Shown here: in pieces, positions 1-8,567 of the stretch
Position numbering within the stretch: position 1 is the first letter of the stretch
How the letters are laid out: each line of letters opens with the position of its first letter
Origin: Rhodospirillaceae bacterium
Lineage (GTDB): Bacteria > Pseudomonadota > Alphaproteobacteria > Reyranellales > Reyranellaceae
Direction of reading: 5' to 3'
Assembly: GCA_009772935.1 (NCBI GenBank)
Contig: WOUR01000021.1
Span: 28,418 to 92,417 of the forward strand
DNA: 64,000 bases
The notes under the pieces: generated by a model
Seen by the model: only the letters and a program-made list of their open reading frames with translations
Told to the model about the DNA's origin: nothing
The model's database searches: none
Made by a program: the position numbers and the translations under genes

Positions 1-151
1 AGTCGTCGACCTGGATGCGCACATTGCCGATATGCCGACGGAATTCCTCGGGAATCGTCGCGAGCGCCTCCGCGGCGATCGCTTCGAAATCCTCTAGTGT
101 GGGCGCCAGGCCGAAACAGGGCACGCGCCGAGGATTGTTGAAGACCGGCAT
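1..151 (-). CDS. Zinicin-type metallopeptidase family protein, N-terminal part (cut by window edge)
   Basis: The first 50 codons are present and the rest lies outside the window. The protein starts with ATG at 151, preceded by a GGGGGAG ribosome binding site. It contains the stretch EDFEAIAAEALATIPEEFRR followed by HIGNVRIQVDD. This is the usual N-terminus of the small alphaproteobacterial metallopeptidase family (DUF1025/zinicin-like), whose HExxH motif lies further downstream and cannot be seen here. It is divergent from the ABC importer operon, with about 135 bp between them. The family assignment rests on this N-terminal pattern only. Confidence 0.7.
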   Translation of the reverse strand, partial: MPVFNNPRRVPCFGLAPTLEDFEAIAAEALATIPEEFRRHIGNVRIQVDD

Positions 152-286
152 GACTCCCCCTTATAGGACGAGCGCGCCCACGCCAAGCGCCCCGTCGTGA
201 CCGTTTGTGTACCTTCCGATCCCGAAGTTGGCGCGGTATTCGCATGGTCGCCTTCGTGATCGATCCGCATTAAGCTCACCGCGCAC

Positions 287-1201
287 ATGCTCCAGTTTCT
301 TTTCCGCCGCCTCATCGTGGCCTTTCTCGTCGCTGCGACGGTCATGACCCTCGCCTTCATCCTCACACGGCTGTCGGGCGACCTCGCGATCTCGATTGCC
401 GGCCCCAACGCCACGGCGGCCGACATCGAGGCGGTGCGCAAGGCCTACGGGCTCGACCGCCCCGTGCTCGAGCAGTTCTTCGACTGGGTCGGACGCGCGA
501 TGACCGGCGATCTCGGCAACAGCTATTTCTTCCAGACGCGCGTCTCGACGTTGATCGCCGAGCGCATGCCGGTGACCCTGACGCTCGGCCTGACAGGCCT
601 CTCGCTCGCGCTCCTCATCTCCATCCCCATGGGCATCCTCGCCGCCGTGCGAGAAAACACCAACTTCGACCGCGCGGTGCAGATGATCGCCCTGATCGGC
701 CAAGCGATGCCCTCCTTCTGGCTGGGTCTCCTGCTGATGATCGTCTTCGGCCTCAGCCTGGGCTGGCTGCCGATCTCGGGCACAGGTTCGTGGGAGCATT
801 TCGTCATGCCGGGCGTCGTGCTCGCCTTCTCTGCGGTGCCCGCCCTTACCCGCCTCACACGCGCCGGCATGATCCAGGCCATGGCCAGCGACTATATCCG
901 CACCGCGCGCGCCAAGGGCCTGTCGCGCGCCTCGATCCTGCTGAAGCACGCCCTGCGCAACGCCGCCATTCCGGTCGTCGCCATCGCCGCCGTGCAGCTC
1001 GGGTTCATGCTGGGCGGCTCGATCGTCATCGAACAGGTCTTCGCCCTGCATGGCGTCGGCTTCCTCGCCTGGGAGAGCATCGCCAAGAACGATTTTCCGG
1101 TGGTGCAGGCCGTTGTCCTGGTGCTCGCCGTCATCTACGTGGCCCTGACAATGGTCTCCGACCTGTTGAATGCCGTGCTCGATCCGCGGCTGCGCGCATG
1201 A
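287..1201 (+). CDS. Dipeptide/oligopeptide ABC transporter permease (DppB family)
   Basis: This is the first gene of a four-gene importer operon. The 304-residue protein has an N-terminal membrane segment at about residues 9-29, then the DppB-type periplasmic region (SGDLAISIAGPNATAADIEA), then five further hydrophobic segments. The cytoplasmic EAA loop, which docks on the ATPase, is visible as RARAKGLSRASILLKHALRN at about residues 203-222. The family imports peptides, nickel or other small solutes across the inner membrane. Its stop codon overlaps the next start (ATGA at 1198-1201), so the two permeases are probably translationally coupled. The substrate cannot be read from the sequence. 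Confidence 0.92.
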   Translation: MLQFLFRRLIVAFLVAATVMTLAFILTRLSGDLAISIAGPNATAADIEAVRKAYGLDRPVLEQFFDWVGRAMTGDLGNSYFFQTRVSTLIAERMPVTLTLGLTGLSLALLISIPMGILAAVRENTNFDRAVQMIALIGQAMPSFWLGLLLMIVFGLSLGWLPISGTGSWEHFVMPGVVLAFSAVPALTRLTRAGMIQAMASDYIRTARAKGLSRASILLKHALRNAAIPVVAIAAVQLGFMLGGSIVIEQVFALHGVGFLAWESIAKNDFPVVQAVVLVLAVIYVALTMVSDLLNAVLDPRLRA

Positions 1202-2064
1202 GCGCCGCCGTTTCGATCAACGCCGGCCCTCGCCGGGGCTGGAGAAGCGCGGGCACCTGGATCGGTGCCGTCATCGTCGGCGCCGCGCTCATCTGCGCGA
1301 TCTTCGCCCCCCTGCTCGTGCCGCACGATCCGTTTGCGCAGAACCTCGACCGCCGCCTGCTCGTGCCGTTCTGGATGGAAGGGCACAATCCGGACTTCAT
1401 CCTCGGCACCGACCAGCTCGGCCGCGACTATCTCTCGCGCCTGATCTGGGGGTGCCGCATCTCGATGCTGATCGGGGTCACCGTCACGATCGTCTCCGGC
1501 CTGATCGGGATCACCATCGGCGTGCTGGGCGGTTTCTTCGGCGGCCGCATCGACGACGCCGTACTGTTCGCCATCACCACTCGCCTCTCGATCCCTGTCG
1601 TGCTCGTGGCGCTCGCCGTCGTGGGCCTGCTCGGCACCTCGATGACCCTGCTGGTCCTGACTCTCGGCCTGTTGCTGTGGGACCGCTTCGCCGTCGTGGC
1701 GCGCTCGACCTCGATGCAGGTCCGCAACCTCGACTTCGTCGCCGCCGCCTGGTGCGCAGGCTGCTCGCGCTTCCGCGTCCTGTCGCGCGAGGTCCTGCCG
1801 AACATCGCGAGCCACCTCGTCGTGGTGGCGACCCTCGAGGTCGCGCTGGCCATCCTGCTCGAGGCGACGCTGTCGTTCCTCGGACTCGGCGTTCCCCCGC
1901 CATTGCCATCCTGGGGCCTGATGATCGCCGAGGCCAAGGACTACATGTTCTTCAGTCCCTGGGTGATCGTGATCCCCGGCGTGGCGCTGTTCGTGCTGGT
2001 GCTCGGCATCAACCTGCTGGGCGACGGCTTGCGCGACGCCTTCGGCACCCGGTCCCGCACATGA
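1198..2064 (+). CDS. Dipeptide/oligopeptide ABC transporter permease (DppC family)
   Basis: A 288-residue second permease partner. It starts at the ATG that overlaps the dppB-like stop. It shows the N-terminal membrane anchor (about 20-40), the typical DppC segment HNPDFILGTDQLGRDYLSR, and a transmembrane core. The EAA loop at about 181-203 reads AAAWCAGCSRFRVLSREVLPN, with Cys residues where most family members have Ala-x-Gly-Ala. The motif EATLSFLGLGVPPPLPSWG near the C-terminus is typical of DppC. The stop overlaps the next ATG (ATGA at 2061-2064). It would form the heterodimeric channel with the preceding protein. Confidence 0.92.
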   Translation: MSAAVSINAGPRRGWRSAGTWIGAVIVGAALICAIFAPLLVPHDPFAQNLDRRLLVPFWMEGHNPDFILGTDQLGRDYLSRLIWGCRISMLIGVTVTIVSGLIGITIGVLGGFFGGRIDDAVLFAITTRLSIPVVLVALAVVGLLGTSMTLLVLTLGLLLWDRFAVVARSTSMQVRNLDFVAAAWCAGCSRFRVLSREVLPNIASHLVVVATLEVALAILLEATLSFLGLGVPPPLPSWGLMIAEAKDYMFFSPWVIVIPGVALFVLVLGINLLGDGLRDAFGTRSRT

Positions 2065-3017
2065 GCGCGCTTCTCGAAATCGAACGGCTCGAAGTCGGGT
2101 TCGGCGGCCGCACCTCGGCGGTACGCGGCGCCTCGCTCACCGTGGAGCGCGGAGAAACCCATTGCCTGGTGGGTGAATCGGGCTGCGGCAAGTCGGTGAC
2201 CGCGCTCGCGATCATGAACCTGCTGGCGCGTGGCGGCCACCGCACGGCACAGCGCCTCACCTTCCAGGATGAGGACCTACTGAAGCTCGACGACCGGGGC
2301 ATGGCGCGGCTGCGCGGCAATGCCATGGCCATGATCTTCCAGGAGCCGATGACCAGCCTCAATCCGGCCTACACGATCGGCTCGCAGATGACCGAGGTGA
2401 TGCGCCGCCACAAGAAGGTGAGCCAGCGAGTCGCCACCGACCGCGCGGCCGACCTGCTGGGCCGGGTCGGCATCACCGCGCCGGGACTTCGCCTCGGCCA
2501 ATTTCCGCACCAGCTCTCGGGCGGCCTGCGGCAGCGGGTGATGATCGCCATGGCACTGATGTGTGAACCGCAGCTCCTGATCGCCGACGAGCCGACCACG
2601 GCGCTCGACGTCACGGTTCAAGCGCAGATCCTGCGCCTGCTGGCGCAGCTCCAGCGCGACCTCGGTCTCGGCCTGCTGCTGATCACCCACGACCTCGGCA
2701 TCGTGGCCCGCATCGCTCATCGCGTCTCGGTGATGTATGCAGGTGAAGTGGTCGAGAGCGCGGCCACCGCGCAGCTCTTCGCCGACCCCAAGCATCCCTA
2801 TACGCAGGGCCTGCTGCGCTGCGTGCCGGTACCGGGCAAGCAGCGCCAGGACGAGCCGCTGGGCTCCATTCCCGGCACCGTGCCGCGCATCGGGCCGGGC
2901 TTCGAAGGCTGCGGTTTCCGCGATCGCTGCAGCTTCGCCGACGCGACCTGCGCCCATACCGTCCCGCACCAGACCGCGGCGCCGGGCCACGACTATCTTT
3001 GCCGGCTGGCTCCATGA
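2061..3017 (+). CDS. Oligopeptide ABC transporter ATP-binding protein (DppD/OppD family)
   Basis: A 318-residue ATPase subunit. Walker A is GESGCGKS at about 38-45, the Q-loop region is FQEPMTSLNP, the signature is LSGGLRQR at about 152-159, and Walker B is LLIADEPTTALD at about 172-183. The C-terminal extension has the oligopeptide-transporter cysteine cluster (CGFRDRCSFADATC), which in homologues is linked to an iron-sulfur or metal site. It starts at the ATG overlapping the dppC-like stop, and its own stop overlaps the next start (ATGA at 3014-3017). The signature LSGGLRQR, rather than LSGGQRQR, is an accepted variant in this subfamily. Confidence 0.92.
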   Translation: MSALLEIERLEVGFGGRTSAVRGASLTVERGETHCLVGESGCGKSVTALAIMNLLARGGHRTAQRLTFQDEDLLKLDDRGMARLRGNAMAMIFQEPMTSLNPAYTIGSQMTEVMRRHKKVSQRVATDRAADLLGRVGITAPGLRLGQFPHQLSGGLRQRVMIAMALMCEPQLLIADEPTTALDVTVQAQILRLLAQLQRDLGLGLLLITHDLGIVARIAHRVSVMYAGEVVESAATAQLFADPKHPYTQGLLRCVPVPGKQRQDEPLGSIPGTVPRIGPGFEGCGFRDRCSFADATCAHTVPHQTAAPGHDYLCRLAP

Positions 3018-3979
3018 CCGCGACAACAACCCTCCCGGCGATCGAACTCAAATCGGTCGGCAAGACCTTCCGTGTCTCGGGCGGTATCCTGGGCAAGGAT
3101 CGCCACGTCGTCGCCGTCGACGGGGTCTCCTTCGCGGTGGCTCCGGGCGGCGTGCTGGGCGTCGTGGGCGAGTCGGGTTGTGGCAAGTCCACCCTCGCCC
3201 GCCTGATCCTGGGCCTGCTCACGCCCGATTCCGGCGACATCGCCGTCGAAGGCCAGCGGATCGTCGACATGGACCGCAAGGCGCGCGCACGCCTGATCCA
3301 GCCGGTGTTCCAAGACCCCTTCTCCTCGCTCAACCCGCTGACCCGCGTGCGCGACATCGTGGCGATGCCGCTGCAGGCGCAGGGCACTTTCTCGCGCGCC
3401 GAGATCGCCAAACGCGTCGACGAAATGCTGGAGCGTGTGGGCCTGCCCGGCGAGATGGGCAACCGCCTGCCGGCCGAACTCTCCGGCGGCCAGCGCCAAC
3501 GCGTCGCCATCGCGCGCGCGCTCGTGCTGCGGCCGCGCATCGTCGTCTGCGACGAGCCGACCTCGGCACTCGACGTCTCGGTGCAGGCGCAGATCCTGAA
3601 CCTGCTGGCCGAACTGCGGCGTGACCTGGGCCTGACCTACCTGTTCATCAGCCACAATCTCGCGGTGGTCGAGCATGTGGCGAGCGAGGTGGCGGTGATG
3701 TATCTCGGCCGCATCGTCGAGAAGAGGCCGACGCAGGCGCTGTTCCACCAGCCGGAGCATCCCTATACGCAGGCGCTGCTGGCCTCGGTGCTGACGCCCG
3801 AGCCCGGCCTTGGGGTGCCCGATGTCGGCCTGGGCGACGTCATGCCCGACCCCGCCAACATCCCGCCTGGCTGCCGCTTCCATCCGCGCTGCCCGGTCGC
3901 AGAACCGCGCTGCTCGACGCAAATGCCGCCGCTCAGGCCTCGGCCCGGCGGCGGCGTGGAGTGTCTGCTGGCTTCTTAA
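3014..3979 (+). CDS. Oligopeptide ABC transporter ATP-binding protein (DppF/OppF family)
   Basis: A 321-residue second ATPase, so the importer has the usual pair. Walker A is GESGCGKST at about 52-60, the signature is LSGGQRQR at about 156, and Walker B is IVVCDEPTSALD. The C-terminus has the conserved CRFHPRCPVAEPRC cysteine motif of DppF proteins. The start was placed at the ATG overlapping the dppD-like stop; an in-frame ATG 15 bases upstream exists but would extend the overlap. The operon ends here and runs toward a convergent binding-protein gene. Confidence 0.92.
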   Translation: MTATTTLPAIELKSVGKTFRVSGGILGKDRHVVAVDGVSFAVAPGGVLGVVGESGCGKSTLARLILGLLTPDSGDIAVEGQRIVDMDRKARARLIQPVFQDPFSSLNPLTRVRDIVAMPLQAQGTFSRAEIAKRVDEMLERVGLPGEMGNRLPAELSGGQRQRVAIARALVLRPRIVVCDEPTSALDVSVQAQILNLLAELRRDLGLTYLFISHNLAVVEHVASEVAVMYLGRIVEKRPTQALFHQPEHPYTQALLASVLTPEPGLGVPDVGLGDVMPDPANIPPGCRFHPRCPVAEPRCSTQMPPLRPRPGGGVECLLAS

Positions 3980-3984
3980 GTCTC

Positions 3985-4092
3985 TGTCGTCTCGACCGGA
4001 GCGAAGCGAAGATGGAGAGACCTTGCCCGCTGCGGACAAGATTCCTCGGCTACGCCCGGGATGGAAGTGACGCGCTTGCGCGCGTCACTTCC
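3985..4092. repeat. Intergenic palindromic element with a long hairpin (REP-like)
   Basis: This separates the convergent importer operon and its binding-protein gene. It contains the imperfect inverted pair GTCTCT/AGAGAC around 3981-4020 and a perfect 13-bp stem, GGAAGTGACGCGC (4063-4075) with its complement at 4080-4092, around a TTGC loop. No run of T follows on either strand. The right arm lies inside the last codons of the binding-protein gene, including its TGA. It may act as a bidirectional terminator or a REP-type dispersed repeat; genome copy number would decide. Confidence 0.5.
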
Positions 4093-5626
4093 ACTTCGCG
4101 AAGTAGAAGCGCGGCAACTCGTCCGGGAAAGTCTTGAACTCCAGGCCCTTCGAGAAGGCGTAGGTATTCACATAGGTGTTGATCGGCAGCCAGTAGGCCT
4201 TCTCGGTCGCGATCTTGATCGCGGCGGAATAGGCCTTCTTGCGGGCCTCGCTGTTGGAGGTGGACCCACCTTCGGCGATCAGCTTCTCCAGTTCCGGATC
4301 CTTCGAGTAGTTGTCGAGCGCACCGGCACCGAACATCACAGGCATGATCGCCGAGACGTCGTTGATCGAGTAGCTCCCCCAGCTTCCCATGTAGAGCGGC
4401 GCTTCGCCCTTCTGGGCCTTCTGGATGGCCGGCGCGACCTGGAGCTGGGTGATCTTGGCGCGAATGCCGACGGCCTGAAGATAGCTCTGCACCGACGCCG
4501 GCCACGAGGTCGGCTGCACGTAGGTCACGAACTCGACGTCGAACCCGTTGGGATATCCTGCCTCGGCCAGCAGCGCCTTGGCCTTCGCCGGATCGAAGTC
4601 GTACTTCACGGCGGCGTCGGCATCGCAGCCGAACTGGCTCGGGAAGCACGGTGCCGGCGGCACGCGGCTGCCGCCGCCGACCAGCTTGTCGGCGAACTGC
4701 TTGCGGTCGACGGCATGCCAGATGGCCTGGCGCACCTTGAGCTTGGTCAACGGATTGTCGGCGCCGGTACGGCCGGCGGCATCGATCGAGAGGTAGCCGA
4801 CCCGCATCGATTCCTGACGTACGGCCTGCAGGAACGGCATCTTGTTGATGTCGTTCGCCTGGTCGGGATTGATGTTCCAGATCCAGTCGGCACGCTGAGC
4901 CAGCAGCTCGGTCACCGCGGTGGCAAGATCGGGCACGAAGCGGACATGCAGCTTCTTGATCGCCGGGACGCCCTTGGGCGAGCCCTTCCAGTAGTCGTCG
5001 AAGCGCTCGAAGAAGACTTCCTTGCCCTGCTCGTTCCTGACGATCTTGTACGGGCCAGCGCCGACCGGCTTGGCCGAGAAGCCCTCGGGCCCGACCTTCT
5101 CGCGATAGGCTTTGGGATGGATCGGTGTCACCATGGCGAGGTATTCGAGCGCTGCCGGCGTCGGTCGCTTCATCTTGATGCGCACGGTCCAGTCGCCGGT
5201 CTTCTCGGCCTTGTCGATCCAGGCGTAGTTCGACGGAGTCGCGACCTTGGACGCAGGATCGGCGGCCATGTTGATCGTGTAGACGACGTCGTCGGGCGAG
5301 AGCGTGCTGCCGTCGTGGAACTTCACGCCCTGACGGATCGTGAGATCGAGCGTGTTGTCGTCGGTGAACTTCCAGTCTGTGGCCAGCGACGGCTTGATCT
5401 CGAAGGTCGCCGGATCGCGATGCACCAGCATGTCCCAGGCTTGGTGCGCCAGGATCAGGCCGGTGCGCTGGCTGTTGAAATACATGTCGACGTTGGGCAC
5501 GGCATCGTTGAACAGGATGCGCAGCTGGTCCGCATTCTTCTGGGCGAAAGCTTGCGGGACGGCAGCCGCGGCGCCGAGTGCGGCGGCTGTGGTCGAAAGC
5601 AGGGCAGTACGACGGGTGATTTTCAA
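4085..5626 (-). CDS. ABC transporter substrate-binding protein, peptide family 5 (DppA-like)
   Basis: A 513-residue periplasmic binding protein. The N-terminus [18 protein letters not shown] is a signal with a twin-arginine type RRTALL motif ending near AFAQ. The mature part has the family 5 features: [13 protein letters not shown] at the start, [14 protein letters not shown], the central [20 protein letters not shown], and [21 protein letters not shown]. It is the expected partner of the importer encoded convergently at 287-3979 and would deliver the solute to the DppB/DppC channel. It is transcribed from its own promoter upstream of 5626, so its dose can differ from that of the channel. The stop codon lies inside a hairpin. 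Confidence 0.9.
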   Translation of the reverse strand: MKITRRTALLSTTAAALGAAAAVPQAFAQKNADQLRILFNDAVPNVDMYFNSQRTGLILAHQAWDMLVHRDPATFEIKPSLATDWKFTDDNTLDLTIRQGVKFHDGSTLSPDDVVYTINMAADPASKVATPSNYAWIDKAEKTGDWTVRIKMKRPTPAALEYLAMVTPIHPKAYREKVGPEGFSAKPVGAGPYKIVRNEQGKEVFFERFDDYWKGSPKGVPAIKKLHVRFVPDLATAVTELLAQRADWIWNINPDQANDINKMPFLQAVRQESMRVGYLSIDAAGRTGADNPLTKLKVRQAIWHAVDRKQFADKLVGGGSRVPPAPCFPSQFGCDADAAVKYDFDPAKAKALLAEAGYPNGFDVEFVTYVQPTSWPASVQSYLQAVGIRAKITQLQVAPAIQKAQKGEAPLYMGSWGSYSINDVSAIMPVMFGAGALDNYSKDPELEKLIAEGGSTSNSEARKKAYSAAIKIATEKAYWLPINTYVNTYAFSKGLEFKTFPDELPRFYFAKWK

Positions 5627-5707
5627 GAAAGCCTCCGGTTTATTGGAGCGAGCCTAGGCTGCTGCCCCGCGATGAGGCAAGCTTCACGCCAACCGAGGAG
5701 ACACCAG

Positions 5708-5995
5708 ATGACCGCCAAACTCGCCGGCAAGGCCCGTACCCAGGCCCTGGCCTCGATCAAGGGATGGAAGAAGGTGCGCGGCCGCGACGCCCTTCAGAAG
5801 AGCTTCAGGTTTGCCGACTTCAACGAAGCCTGGGGCTTCATGACCCGCGTGGCCATGGCCGCGGAAAAGGCAGACCATCATCCGGAATGGTCGAACGTCT
5901 ACAACAAGGTAGAGATCGTACTCAGCACGCACGACGCCGGTGGCCTGTCGGAGAAGGACGTGGCGCTGGCCAAGGTCATAGACTCCGTCGCCTGA
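5708..5995 (+). CDS. phhB: Pterin-4a-carbinolamine dehydratase family protein
   Basis: A 95-residue protein of standard family length. The active-site motif [14 protein letters not shown] with adjacent His residues at about 57-58 is intact, as is the preceding [15 protein letters not shown]. The family dehydrates 4a-hydroxy-tetrahydropterins formed by aromatic amino acid hydroxylases; no phenylalanine hydroxylase gene is in the window. The start ATG has a GAGGAGA ribosome binding site 7 bases upstream. It is divergent from the binding-protein gene at 4085-5626 with an 81-bp gap that must hold both promoters. Confidence 0.9.
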   Translation: MTAKLAGKARTQALASIKGWKKVRGRDALQKSFRFADFNEAWGFMTRVAMAAEKADHHPEWSNVYNKVEIVLSTHDAGGLSEKDVALAKVIDSVA

Positions 5996-6198
5996 GGGCC
6001 GGCGAAAGTCTCAACCGTGTTCAACTCGAGTTTACCTACTGGCGCCACGCAAATTGATCAGCCCCGCAAATCAGGCGCCTTCGGAGCTGTGACCGGCGTG
6101 ATCGTCGTTCCGTAACCGGCCCGTAACCACTGGAAATCAGGGAGAGCCGCCCCAGATTGAAGCCCTAAGAAGCGTTCACCTCTGGAAAGTTCAGCCCG

Positions 6199-6576
6199 AT
6201 GTCGACCAAGTCCTTTACCCTTGCAGCGGCCCTTGCCGCGCTGGCGTTTTCACCCTTCGTCGTCGCGCCGCTTTCGGCAGCCACCCTGCCGAGCTTTGCC
6301 GACGCGGAGGGCGACGCGGATATTCAGAGTTGTACGGCCGAAGTGCCGGACGACACACCTCTCGGCAGCGGTCGAGTCGTCGCCGTCGATCCTGCCGCGG
6401 GTCGGATCACGCTGGAGTATCGCCCCCTGCCTCTGCTTCCGGAGGGCGGAGTGCGGGTATTTGCCGTAGAAGACCCCGCGCTCCTGAAAGGTCTGAGCGC
6501 AGGCGATCGAGTCCGCTTCGATGTCGAACGCGATGGCCGACGTTATGTGCTGAGGCACCTGCAGAACAGCAACTAG
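6199..6576 (+). CDS. Secreted CusF-like copper-binding fold protein, metal ligands not conserved
   Basis: A 125-residue protein with a signal peptide (about 1-28, cleavage near SAATLP). The second half matches the layout of the CusF copper-binding domain: SGRVVAVDPAAGRITLEYRP, then VFAVEDPALLKGLSAGDRVRFDVERDG. In CusF-type domains the metal is held by His, Trp and two Met residues in the strand before the DPALLKGL segment. Here that stretch reads LPLLPEGGVRVFAV with no Met, Trp or His. It may therefore have lost copper binding or bind something else. It is a single gene, with no efflux pump beside it. Confidence 0.55.
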   Translation: MSTKSFTLAAALAALAFSPFVVAPLSAATLPSFADAEGDADIQSCTAEVPDDTPLGSGRVVAVDPAAGRITLEYRPLPLLPEGGVRVFAVEDPALLKGLSAGDRVRFDVERDGRRYVLRHLQNSN

Positions 6577-6637
6577 ATCACACGCCACCGCGCGCAGCGT
6601 AGCAGTTGGCCGCCGCGCGGGTGATCATTGCCGCGAT

Positions 6638-6667
6638 GCCGACCAGCTTGATTGCGAGCTGGTCGGC
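6638..6667. terminator. Candidate hairpin between CusF-like and CBS genes
   Basis: A perfect 11-bp inverted repeat, GCCGACCAGCT (6638-6648) and AGCTGGTCGGC (6657-6667), surrounds an 8-base loop. It lies downstream of the CusF-like gene and of the convergent CBS gene, a place where a bidirectional terminator would be useful. No run of T follows on either strand, so Rho-independent termination is unproven. Confidence 0.3.
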
Positions 6668-6754
6668 GGAAGTCGCAGTTGAACAGGGCCCGATCTCCAC
6701 GAACGCACCAGTCCCGCCGACCTACACCTCGCGGTTACCGAGCTTGCGGCGAAC

Positions 6755-7213
6755 TCACATACCCCTCCCCCGCTCCTCCTCACCCTGATTGTGCTCGCCT
6801 CCCGGCTGGGCGATCTCGCGCAGGGCATTGCCGACCCGACGGCCATCATTCTCATGGGACGCAACGTCGGCCAGCGACAGGATGCCGACCAGACGCTTGT
6901 CGCGATCGACCACCGGCAGGCGCCGCACCTGCAAGTCGCCCATGTTCCTAGCGACGTGGGCGGTGTCCTCGTCGGAAAAGCAGTATTTCACGTCCGGCGT
7001 CATGACCTCGCTCACTTCGGTCGTGGGGCCCTTGCCGGTGCCGATCCCGCGAACGGCTATGTCACGGTCCGTGATCATGCCGACCAGCCGGTCGTCGTCG
7101 CCAACCGGCAGCAGGCCGACATCGATCGCGAGCATCATCCGGGCGGCCTCCTCTATGGTGTGGTCCGGCCTCGCAACGCAGACGTCGCGCGTCATCGCCT
7201 CGCTCACTCGCAT
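6755..7213 (-). CDS. CBS domain-containing protein
   Basis: A 152-residue protein made of a tandem CBS pair. The first domain is about residues 7-60 (VARPDHTIEEAARMM, LVGMITDRDIAVRG) and the second is about 70-125 (VRRLPVVDRDKRLVGILSLADVA). CBS pairs bind adenine nucleotides or sense ionic strength. Stand-alone versions of this size, starting with a motif like MRVSEAMTRDV, are common in alphaproteobacteria. No catalytic domain is attached. It is divergent from the MscS gene across about 150 bp, so both may respond to the same stress. The last 25 residues are polar and probably disordered. Confidence 0.85.
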   Translation of the reverse strand: MRVSEAMTRDVCVARPDHTIEEAARMMLAIDVGLLPVGDDDRLVGMITDRDIAVRGIGTGKGPTTEVSEVMTPDVKYCFSDEDTAHVARNMGDLQVRRLPVVDRDKRLVGILSLADVASHENDGRRVGNALREIAQPGGEHNQGEEERGRGM

Positions 7214-7363
7214 GGCATCGCTCCTCTCGCTTGGGGTTCACCAAAGCAATGCCGGTCGCGAGAAGGTGGTTGCCGGCGAAACGTCGCCTGCTTGTCCGCC
7301 CCCGACCCGAGGAGTCGAAGACAGCGATCGGGGAACTACGCTTCGCAGTCGACGTTGCGGGCC

Positions 7364-8473
7364 ATGGAGAATCCGCTGGAAAACCCTCTTTCCTGGCTGG
7401 ATCGCGTTGCCGCACTGGCGCCGAACTGGGCCATTTCCCTGGCCTTCCTGCTGCTGGCCGCCGGTGTTGCAGTCACGTTGCACGGCCTCGCCATGCGCCT
7501 GTTGCGCTGGCTCATTCCTGCGTCCTACCAGTTCCTGCACTCGCTTGTGAACGCCACGCAAGCGCTGCTTCGAGCCGCCCTCGTGATATTCACCGTCGCC
7601 CTCACCCTGCCGCTGGTGCCGCTGGAAAGCGAAGGCAAGGCGACGATCGGACATTGGCTGATCGTGGCCTTCATTCTCCTGCTGGGATGGAGTTGCACGG
7701 CGGCCATCACGCTGGCCTCCGACTTCTACCTTCGCCGCACCGACATCGACTTCAACGGCGATCCGCTGGGGCGCAAGCACCTGACCCAGGTGCGCGTGCT
7801 TCGGCGGGTGGCGGCGACGGTCGTCGTCGTCATTACCGTGGCGGCCGCGCTGATGACTTTCGAATCGGTGAAGCAGTACGGCGTGAGCCTGATCGCCTCC
7901 GCGGGCGCCGCCGGCCTCGTGGTCGGTCTCGCGGCGCGGCCGCTGCTCACGAACCTGTTCGCCGGCATACAGATCGCGCTCACCCAGCCCATCCGCATCG
8001 GCGACGCTGTCATCGTCGAGGGCGAGTGGGGATGGATCGAGGAAATCACCGGCACCTACGTGGTCATCAAGATCTGGGACTGGCGGCGGCTGGTCGTCCC
8101 GCTCTCCTACTTCCTGGAAAAGCCCTTTCAGAACTGGACGCGTCAGACGACCGACCTGATTGGATCGGTGATGCTCTGGGTGGACTACACGGTGCCAGTG
8201 ACTAGCATCCGCGCAAAGCTCGAGGAGCTCGCGAAGGCCTCGAAGCTATGGGACGGCCAGGTCGTGAACCTGCAGGTCGTCGACAGCAACGACCGGGCCC
8301 TGCAACTGCGCTGCCTGGTGAGCGCGCGGACTTCGCCCGAGGCCTGGGACCTTCGCTGCGAAATGCGCGAGAAGCTGATCGCCTTCCTGCAGAACGAGTA
8401 TCCCGGTGCCCTGCCCAAGCAGCGGGCCGAACTCGTCGAGCTCGACCGGCTGACGGCGCGCGCGGCGGAGTGA
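7364..8473 (+). CDS. MscS-family mechanosensitive channel
   Basis: A 369-residue inner-membrane protein. Four hydrophobic segments lie in the first half. They are followed by the pore-lining and beta region typical of MscS: LIASAGAAGLVVGLAARPLLTNLFAG (about 176-201), then ITLTQPIRIGDAVIVEG-like sequence (here IALTQPIRIGDAVIVEGEW) and WRRLVVPLSYF. The C-terminal cytoplasmic domain is short. The channel would open on osmotic downshock. The start at 7364 is chosen because the preceding in-frame sequence is the antisense of the CBS gene and carries no membrane segment. Confidence 0.88.
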   Translation: MENPLENPLSWLDRVAALAPNWAISLAFLLLAAGVAVTLHGLAMRLLRWLIPASYQFLHSLVNATQALLRAALVIFTVALTLPLVPLESEGKATIGHWLIVAFILLLGWSCTAAITLASDFYLRRTDIDFNGDPLGRKHLTQVRVLRRVAATVVVVITVAAALMTFESVKQYGVSLIASAGAAGLVVGLAARPLLTNLFAGIQIALTQPIRIGDAVIVEGEWGWIEEITGTYVVIKIWDWRRLVVPLSYFLEKPFQNWTRQTTDLIGSVMLWVDYTVPVTSIRAKLEELAKASKLWDGQVVNLQVVDSNDRALQLRCLVSARTSPEAWDLRCEMREKLIAFLQNEYPGALPKQRAELVELDRLTARAAE

Positions 8474-8567
8474 CTCTTTCGGGCCGCGAAAGGCGCCGGC
8501 AATTCGTGTAGCCCAGCCCGGCATCCGGGCGGATGCTTCCCTCAATAGACAACGGAGGAAATGCATC

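Noticed and set aside
4061..5707. A long in-frame extension upstream of the pterin dehydratase
   Set aside because: It is antisense to the binding-protein gene; the dehydratase has its own ribosome binding site at 5694-5701 and normal length from 5708.
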